Assembly: GCA_023441845.1 (NCBI GenBank)
Contig: JAEZNF010000591.1
Location: forward strand, 1 to 11,749
Direction of reading: 5' to 3'
DNA: 11,749 bases
Origin: Bacillota bacterium
Lineage (GTDB): Bacteria; Bacillota; Clostridia; Acetivibrionales; DSM-2933
Each line of letters starts with the position of its first letter. The stretch's first letter is position 1. Positions 1 through 5,807 of this stretch are shown in pieces. Under the pieces are notes generated by a model. It had not been told where the DNA came from. It did no database searches and saw nothing but the letters and a program-made list of their open reading frames with translations. Both the position numbers and the translations under genes were made by a program.

Positions 1-302
1 TGTTTCAAAGGTAAGTACCACCATTTCCAGCAATTTATTCTTCACTTAAAGTACATACACCCAAGGCTGTTTTTATTTAACAAGGCCCACATATTGCATT
101 GCAGTGATTAATATTACCGCCAGTAACTCAATTGCCCGGTTCTGCGAGGACCTTGCAAAACCAAGCAAGAATACATCACCAATTTGATATCCTGTGTAAT
201 AATTTCCATGTTGTGTTATAGGGTTTTACGCTCATTTTGAGACATTAAATCAGTTATATTCTCCTACTGAATGTACTTATACCTTTCACATTACAAAACC
301 CG
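1..302. other. Gene-free left edge; possible decayed reading frame
   Basis: No convincing gene is seen here. On the minus strand there is an open frame of about 50 codons between two stops (roughly 225 down to 73). Its translation looks protein-like at the end (it includes RAIELLAVILI and ends in QYVGLVK), but it has no ATG near its beginning and no ribosome site. It could be a gene remnant or chance. No clear intrinsic terminator for the leftward-transcribed PHP gene is visible, so that transcript may run out of the window. Confidence 0.3.
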
Positions 303-1151
303 TCAGGCCTGTTTTTGAGCGTCCTTCATCTTATCCAAAAGCTCGTACGGAACCTTTAAATTTCCATACCCGCTGCCGATCTCTATTTTTGGCTTGAAGG
401 TACCGTGAAAGTCGCTTCCTCCGGTAGCCAGCAAATTATATTTCAAAGCCAGTCTCAATATATTACCTGTGTCCTTAACGGTGTTATCGGTATAATATGC
501 TTCAATACCCATTAATCCGTACTTTGCAAGTTCACCCAACAGCAAATCCAACTGTGCCATACTCGGAAATAAGAAAATCGGATGCGCCAAAACCGGTATG
601 CCCCCAGCATTGAGTATTTCCCTGATTCCCTCTTCGGGTGTCATTCTGTTCTTCGGAAAGTATGCCGGCTTGCCAAAACCCAGAAAACGTTCAAATGCCG
701 CATCTGTACTCTTAACGTACCCCTTTTTTACAAGAACCTTGGCCACATGGGGCCTTGCTACAACTTTCCCTTTTGCCTCATTTTTCACTTCATCCATAGT
801 TATATCATAGCCCAATTCATTTAGCTTGCTGATTATCTTTGGGTTTCTTTCGTTTCTGTTCTCAATAAGTCTTTCCAGAATACTCAGGGCATTTTTATAA
901 TTATCCCCCAAAAAGTACCCTAAAATATGCATCTCAGGCTTATAATCAACGCTTATTTCCACTCCGGGTATAACCTCAATCCCTACTTCGGCGCCTATTT
1001 TAAGTGCCTCCTCAATGCCTTCAACCGTGTCATGGTCAGTAAGCGCTACAGCCGACAAACCTTTTTCCTTCGCATGCCTTATAAGCTCCCCCGGGCTATA
1101 ACTACCGTCAGAAGCAGTTGAATGGGTGTGTAAATCAATGAATTTCTCCAT
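303..1151 (-). CDS. PHP-domain metal-dependent phosphoesterase (RNase AM / YciV-TrpH-like)
   Basis: 282-residue cytoplasmic PHP-family phosphoesterase. The metal-site motifs are all present: DLHTHS (H8, H10), SDGS (D15), TDHD (H40), PGVEIS (E65), HILGY (H75), AHP (H190) and GSDFHG (D247, H249). This matches the YciV/RNase AM and 3',5'-nucleotide bisphosphatase branch, whose members remove 5' nucleotides from short RNAs or hydrolyse 3',5'-bisphosphonucleotides. Which substrate this protein uses cannot be told from sequence. It lacks polymerase domains, so it is not a DNA polymerase III or X PHP domain. The start at 1151 is preferred over the upstream ATG at 1190 because AGGAG lies at 1163-1167, 11 bases before it, whereas the longer form has no ribosome site. 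It lies 56 bases downstream of the DUF402 gene on the same strand, probably in one operon. The family call is firm; the specific activity is inferred. Confidence 0.9.
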   Translation of the reverse strand: MEKFIDLHTHSTASDGSYSPGELIRHAKEKGLSAVALTDHDTVEGIEEALKIGAEVGIEVIPGVEISVDYKPEMHILGYFLGDNYKNALSILERLIENRNERNPKIISKLNELGYDITMDEVKNEAKGKVVARPHVAKVLVKKGYVKSTDAAFERFLGFGKPAYFPKNRMTPEEGIREILNAGGIPVLAHPIFLFPSMAQLDLLLGELAKYGLMGIEAYYTDNTVKDTGNILRLALKYNLLATGGSDFHGTFKPKIEIGSGYGNLKVPYELLDKMKDAQKQA

Positions 1152-1207
1152 ATTTATTCTGTCTCCTAAAATTTCTAACAAACTACGCACATTGATAAAT
1201 TAAGCGT

Positions 1208-1690
1208 CTAAATCTTCCATAATTCTTCATTCCGGCAAACTTCAGGAGGAAAATTCCCCGCATAAATCATCTTGAGAAGCTTATCCAGCTTCCTCAAACA
1301 ACTGCATGCCTGCTCCTCATTAATAAGCTTTGCCTCAATGGCATCAGCAACCTCTTCCACATCCAGAACCCTTACTCTGCCGTCCGGAAAAATTTTTACA
1401 TCAACCAATAAATCGACAAATGTATACTCATCTCTCACGCTTTCATATTCAACATCAATAATATCACAGTACCAATAAACAAAACTCCCGTCCGGAGCAT
1501 AAAACCTGCTTATTTTATATCCTTCCTTCAAAAAAGCAAATGAAACACCCTTTGCAATATCAGATCTTGGCCTTATTACATCCCACCTGGTTATAATAAC
1601 GTCATCATCCCTTGATAAGAGCTCATCTCCCGAAATATCAACCGTTTCAAAGGGAATAAATCTTTTTCTCAATATTACAGGCTTTTTCAT
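1208..1690 (-). CDS. DUF402 family protein (possible nucleoside di/triphosphatase, Ntdp/FomD-like)
   Basis: 160-residue soluble protein of the DUF402 fold. Typical signs are the aromatic and acidic core around residues 66-93 (VYWYCDIIDVEYE, then DEYTFVDLLVDVKIFPDG), which supplies the acidic metal ligands, followed by the DVEEVADA helix. Family members characterised elsewhere hydrolyse nucleoside di/triphosphates (Ntdp) or CMP-phosphonates (FomD); activity here is inferred only. The start at 1690 is chosen because AAGGAGA (1701-1707) sits 10 bases upstream. An in-frame ATG at 1741 falls at the predicted transcription start of the consensus promoter (1748-1776), so it is very unlikely to be used. 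It is the first gene of a two-gene minus-strand unit with the PHP phosphoesterase. Confidence 0.85.
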   Translation of the reverse strand: MKKPVILRKRFIPFETVDISGDELLSRDDDVIITRWDVIRPRSDIAKGVSFAFLKEGYKISRFYAPDGSFVYWYCDIIDVEYESVRDEYTFVDLLVDVKIFPDGRVRVLDVEEVADAIEAKLINEEQACSCLRKLDKLLKMIYAGNFPPEVCRNEELWKI

Positions 1691-1747
1691 ATTTATTAAT
1701 TCTCCTTTTGATATGAAATTATGTCGGCATTTGTCATACAATTATAT

Positions 1748-1776
1748 ATTATAGAATTTAACTGAGAATGTGTCAA
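1748..1776 (-). promoter_or_regulatory. Consensus sigma-A promoter for the DUF402-PHP operon
   Basis: Read on the minus strand there is a perfect TTGACA (1776-1771), a 17-base spacer, and a perfect TATAAT (1753-1748). Transcription would start near 1741, giving a leader of about 50 bases before the DUF402 ATG. Both hexamers match consensus, so this should be a strong housekeeping promoter. Confidence 0.85.
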
Positions 1777-1797
1777 AATATCTTATTTCCCATTATG

Positions 1798-1826
1798 TTC
1801 CATTAATCTCAATCAAGTGCTATAAT
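1798..1826 (+). promoter_or_regulatory. Extended -10 promoter for the cysteine-rich gene
   Basis: TATAAT at 1821-1826 is preceded by TGC, giving the extended -10 form TGnTATAAT. The -35 region (TTCCAT, 1798-1803) is poor, which fits an extended -10 promoter. Transcription would start near 1833, about 40 bases before the ATG at 1875. It is divergent from, and about 70 bases from, the DUF402 promoter. Confidence 0.6.
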
Positions 1827-1874
1827 AAACTTTACCAATTGTTAAATAGTCAATATTTTCTTCGGAGGAAAATA

Positions 1875-2195
1875 ATGTTAGCACAAAAGAAAACATGCAG
1901 CAACTGCATAAGAGGAACAACCATCGCGGTAACAGGTGACATACTGTGCAGAGACAAAGGCGCAGTTGACGCAGATTACTGTTGCAGCAAACACAAATAT
2001 GCTCCATTGTCAAAACGCGAAAAAGATAAGGTATATAAATGTATCAATTGTGAACACTTTATCCTGAAAATAACAGGGTCTAAAGAATCACACTCTGTCG
2101 GGCTGTGCCAGATGTTTTCAGTAAGGACGTATGACGGCAGACAGAGAAAAGCCTGCTCAAAATTTACTAAAAGATCGGAGCTTGAAGTTTCATAA
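1875..2195 (+). CDS. Small cysteine-rich protein with duplicated four-cysteine module
   Basis: 106-residue protein of unrecognised function. Two similar halves each carry CxxC, a later single Cys, then Cys followed by K/H and an aromatic residue. Half one: C8, C11, C25, C36/C37 with HKY. Half two: C56, C59, C78, C94 with KF. Such spacing suggests two small metal-binding (zinc or iron-sulphur) knuckles, but no enzyme motif is visible. It is rich in Lys and Arg, with no signal peptide or membrane segment, so it is probably cytoplasmic. Start: ATG at 1875, with GGAGG at 1864-1868 six bases upstream; an in-frame ATG at 1770 has no ribosome site and lies upstream of the predicted promoter. It has its own promoter and is followed after about 100 bases by the transglycosylase gene. 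The protein is certainly coding; function is unknown. Confidence 0.8.
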   Translation: MLAQKKTCSNCIRGTTIAVTGDILCRDKGAVDADYCCSKHKYAPLSKREKDKVYKCINCEHFILKITGSKESHSVGLCQMFSVRTYDGRQRKACSKFTKRSELEVS

Positions 2196-2202
2196 AAAAG
2201 TC

Positions 2203-2230
2203 TAAACCAATAGCTTATTTTTTACGATAT
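2203..2230 (+). promoter_or_regulatory. Possible sigma-D (flagellar-type) promoter
   Basis: TAAA at 2203-2206, a 16-base spacer, and TACGATAT at 2223-2230 resemble the sigma-D consensus (TAAA, about 15 bases, GCCGATAT), matching six of eight bases in the -10 box. No good sigma-A pair was found between 2196 and 2299. Transcription would begin near 2237, giving a leader of about 60 bases. Suggestive only. Confidence 0.35.
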
Positions 2231-2299
2231 ATATCCTGAGTATTTTATGTGCCAGCTTTGATTGACTTTACAACATTAACCATTTGGGGGAATGAATAA

Positions 2300-2947
2300 A
2301 TGTCTATAAGCATCAGTGATATATTTAATCAGAAATTGAGTGAAATTCAAAGCAGGGTTCCTATTAAAATCAATACTCCGGATAAAGGCATTTCCTTTGA
2401 GGAGCATCTAAATAATGAAAAGGAAACCATATCATCCGAGAAAAGCACTGTCACTGCCATAAATGATAGCAGCAGCGGTTTTTCCGATTATGATAGAGCA
2501 AGGCTTTCCCTCGCATCGAGCAGCTCGGTTGTCCCAAATGACCAGGCAAAGCTTATGGAGCTTATTAATGAGAACGTTGCGGCAGCATCCATGAAGTACG
2601 GCGTGGATGCAAACCTTATAAAAGCGGTAATAAAACAGGAATCCGGCTTCAATCCCAACTCCCTTTCACATGCAGGAGCTCAGGGCCTTATGCAGTTAAT
2701 GCCCGGCACTGCCGACGCACTTAATGTAAAAAACCCCTGGGATGTAGCTCAAAACATAGATGGCGGTACAAAATACCTGCGTGACCAACTTTCTGCCTTT
2801 GGCGGAGATATCAAACTGGCGCTTGCAGCTTATAACGCAGGCCCCGGCAATGTAACCAAATACAACGGGATACCTCCATTCACAGAGACGCAAAATTATG
2901 TAAACAAGGTGCTTACTTATTATAACCAATATTCCAACAATAAGTAA
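2300..2947 (+). CDS. Lytic transglycosylase, SLT domain (goose-lysozyme-like fold)
   Basis: 215-residue peptidoglycan lytic transglycosylase, which cleaves the MurNAc-GlcNAc bond to leave a 1,6-anhydro end. The C-terminal half (about 85-212) is a full SLT domain: KQESGFNP with catalytic Glu114, AQGLMQLMP (residues 127-135), GGTKYL, and [12 protein letters not shown] (residues 174-185). The N-terminal 80 residues are low-complexity and Ser-rich, with no signal peptide or lipobox, so export by the Sec route is not evident. This layout occurs in clostridial SLT proteins and in some flagellar or secretion-associated hydrolases. The ATG follows GGGGG (2286-2290) by nine bases. A sigma-D-like promoter upstream would fit a motility link, but that is inference. 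A weak terminator follows at 3019-3056. Confidence 0.9.
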   Translation: MSISISDIFNQKLSEIQSRVPIKINTPDKGISFEEHLNNEKETISSEKSTVTAINDSSSGFSDYDRARLSLASSSSVVPNDQAKLMELINENVAAASMKYGVDANLIKAVIKQESGFNPNSLSHAGAQGLMQLMPGTADALNVKNPWDVAQNIDGGTKYLRDQLSAFGGDIKLALAAYNAGPGNVTKYNGIPPFTETQNYVNKVLTYYNQYSNNK

Positions 2948-3018
2948 ACCATAAAATATCAATGCACTGTTTACTTGTGGATTATTAATTCACCTTTTAC
3001 TAACAATTCACACCCAAT

Positions 3019-3056
3019 GCCTTGCAAAAAACAAAAGGCTCTATTGCAAGGCTTTT
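3019..3056 (+). terminator. Weak intrinsic terminator after the transglycosylase gene
   Basis: GCCTTGCAA (3019-3027) and TTGCAAGGC (3044-3052) form a perfect 9-bp stem with a 16-base loop, followed by only four T residues. The loop is large and the T tract short, so efficiency is doubtful, but it is well placed, about 70 bases after the stop codon. Confidence 0.45.
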
Positions 3057-3084
3057 AGTGTGCAAAAAAGTTTTCACCGATATT

Positions 3085-3167
3085 TAATCCACATTATCCA
3101 CATATTTATACACATATTCAGATATCAGATTTCACAGCCTTTTCATATAATTTCCACATTATTCACA
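3085..3167 (+). promoter_or_regulatory. Head-to-tail DnaA-box cluster
   Basis: Nonamers matching or nearly matching the DnaA box (TTWTNCACA) are packed together in one direction: TAATCCACA 3085-3093 (one mismatch), TTATCCACA 3094-3102 (perfect), TTATACACA 3106-3114 (perfect to the degenerate consensus), ATTTCCACA 3150-3158 (one mismatch) and TTATTCACA 3159-3167 (perfect to the degenerate consensus). Several abut with no gap. A further single-mismatch box lies on the minus strand at 2976-2984. Binding by DnaA is inferred. The dnaA and dnaN genes are not nearby, so this is more likely a secondary binding cluster than the replication origin. Confidence 0.55.
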
Positions 3168-3352
3168 TCTCATTATTCAACATACTTTTCAACAGGAAAA
3201 GCATCGATTATCAACGGCCCGTAATTTCAAGCTTTTCAGGCAACGTTAAATAAATTAACATAAAATATATTAGTTTCTTTTGGTAATTATTTTGGAAAAT
3301 CGTGCCGAATGTCATCATATCAATAAATATTAGATTGAGTGAACACAGATAC

Positions 3353-3391
3353 ATAATCCTGTGGATAACTTTTAATTATCCACAGGATTAT
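3353..3391. repeat. Perfect palindrome made of two facing DnaA boxes at the tsaD stop
   Basis: Arms of 16 bases (3353-3368 and 3376-3391) are perfectly complementary around a 7-base loop. Each arm contains a perfect TTATCCACA box: minus strand at 3360-3368, plus strand at 3376-3384. The right arm includes the TAA stop codon of tsaD (3388-3390). As RNA it would form a very stable hairpin, but no T tract follows on either strand, so it is not a classical intrinsic terminator. It may serve both as a transcript-end hairpin and as a protein-binding site. Confidence 0.75.
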
Positions 3392-4419
3392 CTTTCGCCC
3401 AATTTCAATCCCGGCACAGCATTTAAAGAAATATCGGAGATGTTTCCTTTTAAAAACTCATAGTATGCCGCGCAAGCTATCATGGCGGCATTATCCGTAC
3501 ATAAGACAGGGCTGGGGAAATATATTTCCATACCTTTATTTTGCGCAGCTTCTTTCATCTGACTCCTCAGGCATGAATTTGATGCAACTCCGCCTGCAAG
3601 CGCTATTTTTCTGACATTTTTATTCTTTGCCGCAGCGAAAGTATTTTTAACCAGCACATCTACCACAGCCTGTTGAAAACTTGCCGCTACGTCCTCAATA
3701 CAATAGACCTCTCCCTTTTGTTCCATACTGTTCAGGTAATTTAGTACCGATGTTTTTAAACCGCTGAAGCTGAAATCAAGGGAGCCGTCACCAAATTTAA
3801 CCCTCGGGAAATCAATCCTGTCACTTTTCCCTGTTTTTGCGGCCTTATCTATCAAAGGCCCGCCCGGATATCCCAGACCTATGGCCCTTGCTATTTTGTC
3901 AAATGCCTCCCCTGCTGCATCATCTCTGGTCTGTCCCATAATTTCGAACTCGTTATATCCGTTTACAAAGACGATATGACTGTGTCCTCCCGACGCAACA
4001 AGACACACAAAAGGCGGTTCCAGTTCTTTAAACTCAATATAATTTGCTGAAATATGCCCCTCTATGTGATGTACCCCTATTAACGGCTTGTCCAGCGCAT
4101 ACGCAATTCCCTTTGCTGCCGAAAGACCTACCAGAAGCGCTCCGACAAGCCCCGGACCATATGTAACGCCGATTGCATCCAGATTGTTTAAATCTACACC
4201 GGCTTCCTCAACAGCCTGGTTTATAACCGGCATTATAAGCTCAACATGCTTTCTTGAAGCAATTTCAGGGACTACCCCTCCATATTTCTGGTGAAGGCTT
4301 ATCTGCGAAGATATGACGTTTGATAAGATTTCCCTTCCGTTTTTAACAACTGAAGCAGAAGTTTCGTCACAGCTTGACTCAATACCCAATATTAATATAT
4401 CTTTATTATCACCTGTCAA
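3388..4419 (-). CDS. tsaD: tRNA N6-adenosine threonylcarbamoyltransferase TsaD
   Basis: 343-residue Kae1/Qri7/TsaD protein, full length for the family. With TsaB and TsaE it transfers the threonylcarbamoyl group from threonylcarbamoyl-AMP (made by TsaC) to A37 of ANN-decoding tRNAs, giving t6A. Visible signatures: [12 protein letters not shown] at residues 14-25, the metal-binding HIEGH (H118, H122) with D309 in CTDNAAM, ASGGHSH (142-148), [13 protein letters not shown] (166-178), [10 protein letters not shown] (215-224), and ALAGGVASN (273-281). The start appears to be TTG at 4419, because no in-frame ATG precedes the conserved N-terminus; GGAG at 4431-4434 lies 11 bases upstream. It begins 26 bases after the uppP stop, so it is probably translated from the same transcript. 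The stop codon lies inside a DnaA-box palindrome. Confidence 0.96.
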   Translation of the reverse strand: MTGDNKDILILGIESSCDETSASVVKNGREILSNVISSQISLHQKYGGVVPEIASRKHVELIMPVINQAVEEAGVDLNNLDAIGVTYGPGLVGALLVGLSAAKGIAYALDKPLIGVHHIEGHISANYIEFKELEPPFVCLVASGGHSHIVFVNGYNEFEIMGQTRDDAAGEAFDKIARAIGLGYPGGPLIDKAAKTGKSDRIDFPRVKFGDGSLDFSFSGLKTSVLNYLNSMEQKGEVYCIEDVAASFQQAVVDVLVKNTFAAAKNKNVRKIALAGGVASNSCLRSQMKEAAQNKGMEIYFPSPVLCTDNAAMIACAAYYEFLKGNISDISLNAVPGLKLGER

Positions 4420-4445
4420 CTTTTTACCAACTCCAACCTTATAAT

Positions 4446-5234
4446 TTAGAAAAATATTTTAAAAACCAATTGGTCTGCAATTATCAGACCGCCTAGTATG
4501 AACACATAGTATGAAAAATTTCTGAGACTGCCCTTTGACAGTATCTTAAGCATAAACTTTATTGCGAAATAGCCTGACACCGCAGCGGCAAGCATTCCGA
4601 CAAGCAAAGGCCCAGTACCCATTCCGGAGGCTTCTGTTCCTTTTATTATCTTGACCCCGTCCAGCGCCGCAGCTCCAAGTATGGCAGGTATTGATAGAAG
4701 AAAAGAAAACCTTGCCGCAAATTCCCTGTTCAAACCTCTAAATAAAGCACCTGCTATTGTAAGCCCTGACCTGGAAACCGCGGGCAGTATTGCTACTCCC
4801 TGTGCAAAACCTATAATGGCAGCATCGGAATATTTGGTTCCTTCCAGATCCTTGTTTCTAGTTTTAACCGATTCTGCATACCACAAAATCAATCCGGTAA
4901 AAATAAACTCAACACCTAATGTAGCTCCCGACTCAAAAACTTTTTCGAAAAAATCCTTGAGTAATAGTCCCATTGCCATTGTAGGTATGGTTCCCACTAC
5001 TATTAAAAGCGGAAGACGCCCAAAAGGCTTTTTAATGATTGAAATAATGTCTTCTCTGAAAACTACGAATATAGCTATTAAAGTGGCCAAATGAACCGCC
5101 ACGTCGAAGGTAAGCGCACCTTCACTTATACCGAAAATTTTCTGAAACAGCACCAGATGCCCCGAGCTGCTTATCGGCAGGAATTCGGTTAAACCCTGCA
5201 CAAGCCCCAGTATTAAACCTTCAATAATGTCCAC
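4446..5234 (-). CDS. uppP: Undecaprenyl-diphosphate phosphatase UppP (BacA family)
   Basis: 262-residue polytopic membrane protein, normal length. It dephosphorylates undecaprenyl pyrophosphate to the monophosphate carrier, recycling lipid for peptidoglycan and wall polymer export; overexpression of family members gives bacitracin resistance. The two inverted BacA motifs are clear: [16 protein letters not shown] at residues 11-26 (E17, S22-S24, H26) and [16 protein letters not shown] at 142-157, followed by conserved R175 in AARFSFLLS. About eight hydrophobic segments alternate along the chain. The start is GTG at 5234, supported by GAGGAG at 5243-5248 eight bases upstream; the next codons encode the usual DIIEGLILG opening. 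It is followed by tsaD after 26 bases. A candidate promoter lies at 5318-5347. Confidence 0.96.
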   Translation of the reverse strand: MDIIEGLILGLVQGLTEFLPISSSGHLVLFQKIFGISEGALTFDVAVHLATLIAIFVVFREDIISIIKKPFGRLPLLIVVGTIPTMAMGLLLKDFFEKVFESGATLGVEFIFTGLILWYAESVKTRNKDLEGTKYSDAAIIGFAQGVAILPAVSRSGLTIAGALFRGLNREFAARFSFLLSIPAILGAAALDGVKIIKGTEASGMGTGPLLVGMLAAAVSGYFAIKFMLKILSKGSLRNFSYYVFILGGLIIADQLVFKIFF

Positions 5235-5317
5235 TATATTAACTCCTCACGCATTTTTCTTTTATATTATTATCTCTTTATAAAAAAGTAAAGATTATAT
5301 TGTTAATTATATAGCTT

Positions 5318-5347
5318 TTTATAGTATATATGTTAGTAATATCACAA
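5318..5347 (-). promoter_or_regulatory. Candidate promoter for uppP-tsaD
   Basis: On the minus strand TTGTGA (5347-5342), an 18-base spacer and TATAAA (5323-5318) form a plausible sigma-A promoter, giving a leader of about 75 bases. Another TATAAT (5299-5294) lies closer to the gene but lacks a -35 match. The surrounding AT-richness makes chance matches likely. Confidence 0.35.
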
Positions 5348-5397
5348 ATTCATATGTACTTTTTTACTTTGGTTGGTCTATCCTTTAAATTGCATGA

Positions 5398-5583
5398 GCA
5401 AAGCATCACGGCCAGCCTGGTGATCCGTAATACATAGATATCAGATTACGGACTATAGCGTCTCTCAAATTTACTGTGCACGAAAACCCGCAAAACTATC
5501 TGAATCAACAAGATTCTCAGTTTTTCCATTTGATACGGAAATTTGAGAACATACTGCTACATCACCGGGGCTGGCCGTTTTGC
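5398..5583. ncRNA. Candidate structured RNA or palindromic element, family not recognised
   Basis: Nested complementary segments close a 186-base domain. The outer stem is GCAAA 5398-5402 with TTTGC 5579-5583, then ACGGCCAGCC 5408-5417 with GGCTGGCCGT 5569-5578, then GGTGAT 5419-5424 with ATCACC 5561-5566. Inside are two branches: a hairpin CCGTAAT 5425-5431 with ATTACGG 5445-5451, directly abutting the outer stem, and a stem TCTCAAATTT 5463-5472 with AAATTTGAGA 5539-5548, itself capped by a hairpin CTGAATC 5500-5506 with GATTCTCAG 5512-5520. The result is a clean three-way junction. The strand is unresolved: a T-rich hairpin at 5618-5641 would end a plus-strand transcript, while a GGAA loop in that same hairpin and co-orientation with neighbours favour minus. 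It might be a small RNA (6S-like folds were considered), a leader, or a decayed mobile palindrome. Confidence 0.35.
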
Positions 5584-5609
5584 GGCTTCACTGCTCTCCT
5601 TATGCCGCA
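5581..5609. repeat. 6-bp hairpin beside the structured domain
   Basis: TGCGGC (5581-5586) and GCCGCA (5604-5609) form a GC-rich 6-bp stem with a 17-base loop. Its left arm overlaps the TTTGC that would close the 5398-5583 domain, so the two pairings exclude each other at that point. Confidence 0.45.
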
Positions 5610-5617
5610 TTTCTACA

Positions 5618-5641
5618 ATATAGCTTCCGCTATATCTTTTT
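5618..5641 (+). terminator. Terminator-like hairpin in the lonB-uppP spacer
   Basis: ATATAGC (5618-5624) and GCTATAT (5629-5635) form a perfect 7-bp stem with a 4-base loop, followed by CTTTTT. On the plus strand this resembles an intrinsic terminator, though the stem is AT-rich. Read on the minus strand the loop is GGAA, a GNRA tetraloop, so it could instead be a structural hairpin of a minus-strand RNA. The segment 5625-5634 is also complementary to 5720-5729. Confidence 0.35.
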
Positions 5642-5693
5642 CCACTTAGGGTCACTAAAAAAACTACTACCACTTTTTAAGCAAGCCCTTCGT

Positions 5694-5774
5694 AGCACTT
5701 ATGAAGGGTATAGCACAATTATAGCGGAATTTATATTTAATCTATGCATCAACTCATAAAGTGCCATAAGTGCT
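5694..5774. repeat. 10-bp inverted repeat around the lonB-proximal spacer
   Basis: AGCACTTATG (5694-5703) and CATAAGTGCT (5765-5774) are perfectly complementary, separated by 61 bases. The left copy overlaps the loop of a local hairpin, CCCTTC 5686-5691 with GAAGGG 5703-5708, so alternative folds are possible just downstream of lonB. Confidence 0.45.
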
Positions 5775-5807
5775 GAAAAAGAATCGGAAGTAATATTTAA
5801 AGTCCTC

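Larger units (their letters stand above)
2948..3387. other. Convergent AT-rich spacer with DnaA-box cluster
   Basis: Gene-free spacer between the ends of the plus-strand transglycosylase and minus-strand tsaD. It holds a weak terminator near 3019-3056, repeated DnaA-box-like nonamers between 2976 and 3384, and a strong palindrome at its right end. No RNA gene or reading frame of note was seen. Confidence 0.7.
5235..5807. other. Long structured spacer between uppP and lonB
   Basis: 573 bases without a credible gene. The uppP-proximal 160 bases are very AT-rich and carry a candidate promoter. The rest, about 5398-5775, is less AT-rich and dense with inverted repeats (described separately). Short frames on both strands are broken by stops. 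In many bacilli lonA follows lonB directly; here there is no lonA. Confidence 0.7.

Noticed and set aside
1152..1190. Upstream ATG for the PHP phosphoesterase
   Set aside because: No ribosome site, and the conserved family start is at the second ATG, which has AGGAG upstream.
2948..3387. Chromosomal replication origin
   Set aside because: DnaA boxes are present, but dnaA, dnaN, rpmH or other usual origin neighbours are absent and the flanking genes are tsaD and a transglycosylase.
4651..5094. 147-codon open frame on the plus strand
   Set aside because: It lies wholly antisense to uppP, whose motifs and length are canonical; no ribosome site or recognisable domain.
5398..5807. Insertion sequence or transposase remnant in the lonB-uppP spacer
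   Set aside because: No transposase motif, target-site duplication or typical terminal repeat could be seen, though a decayed palindromic element is not excluded.
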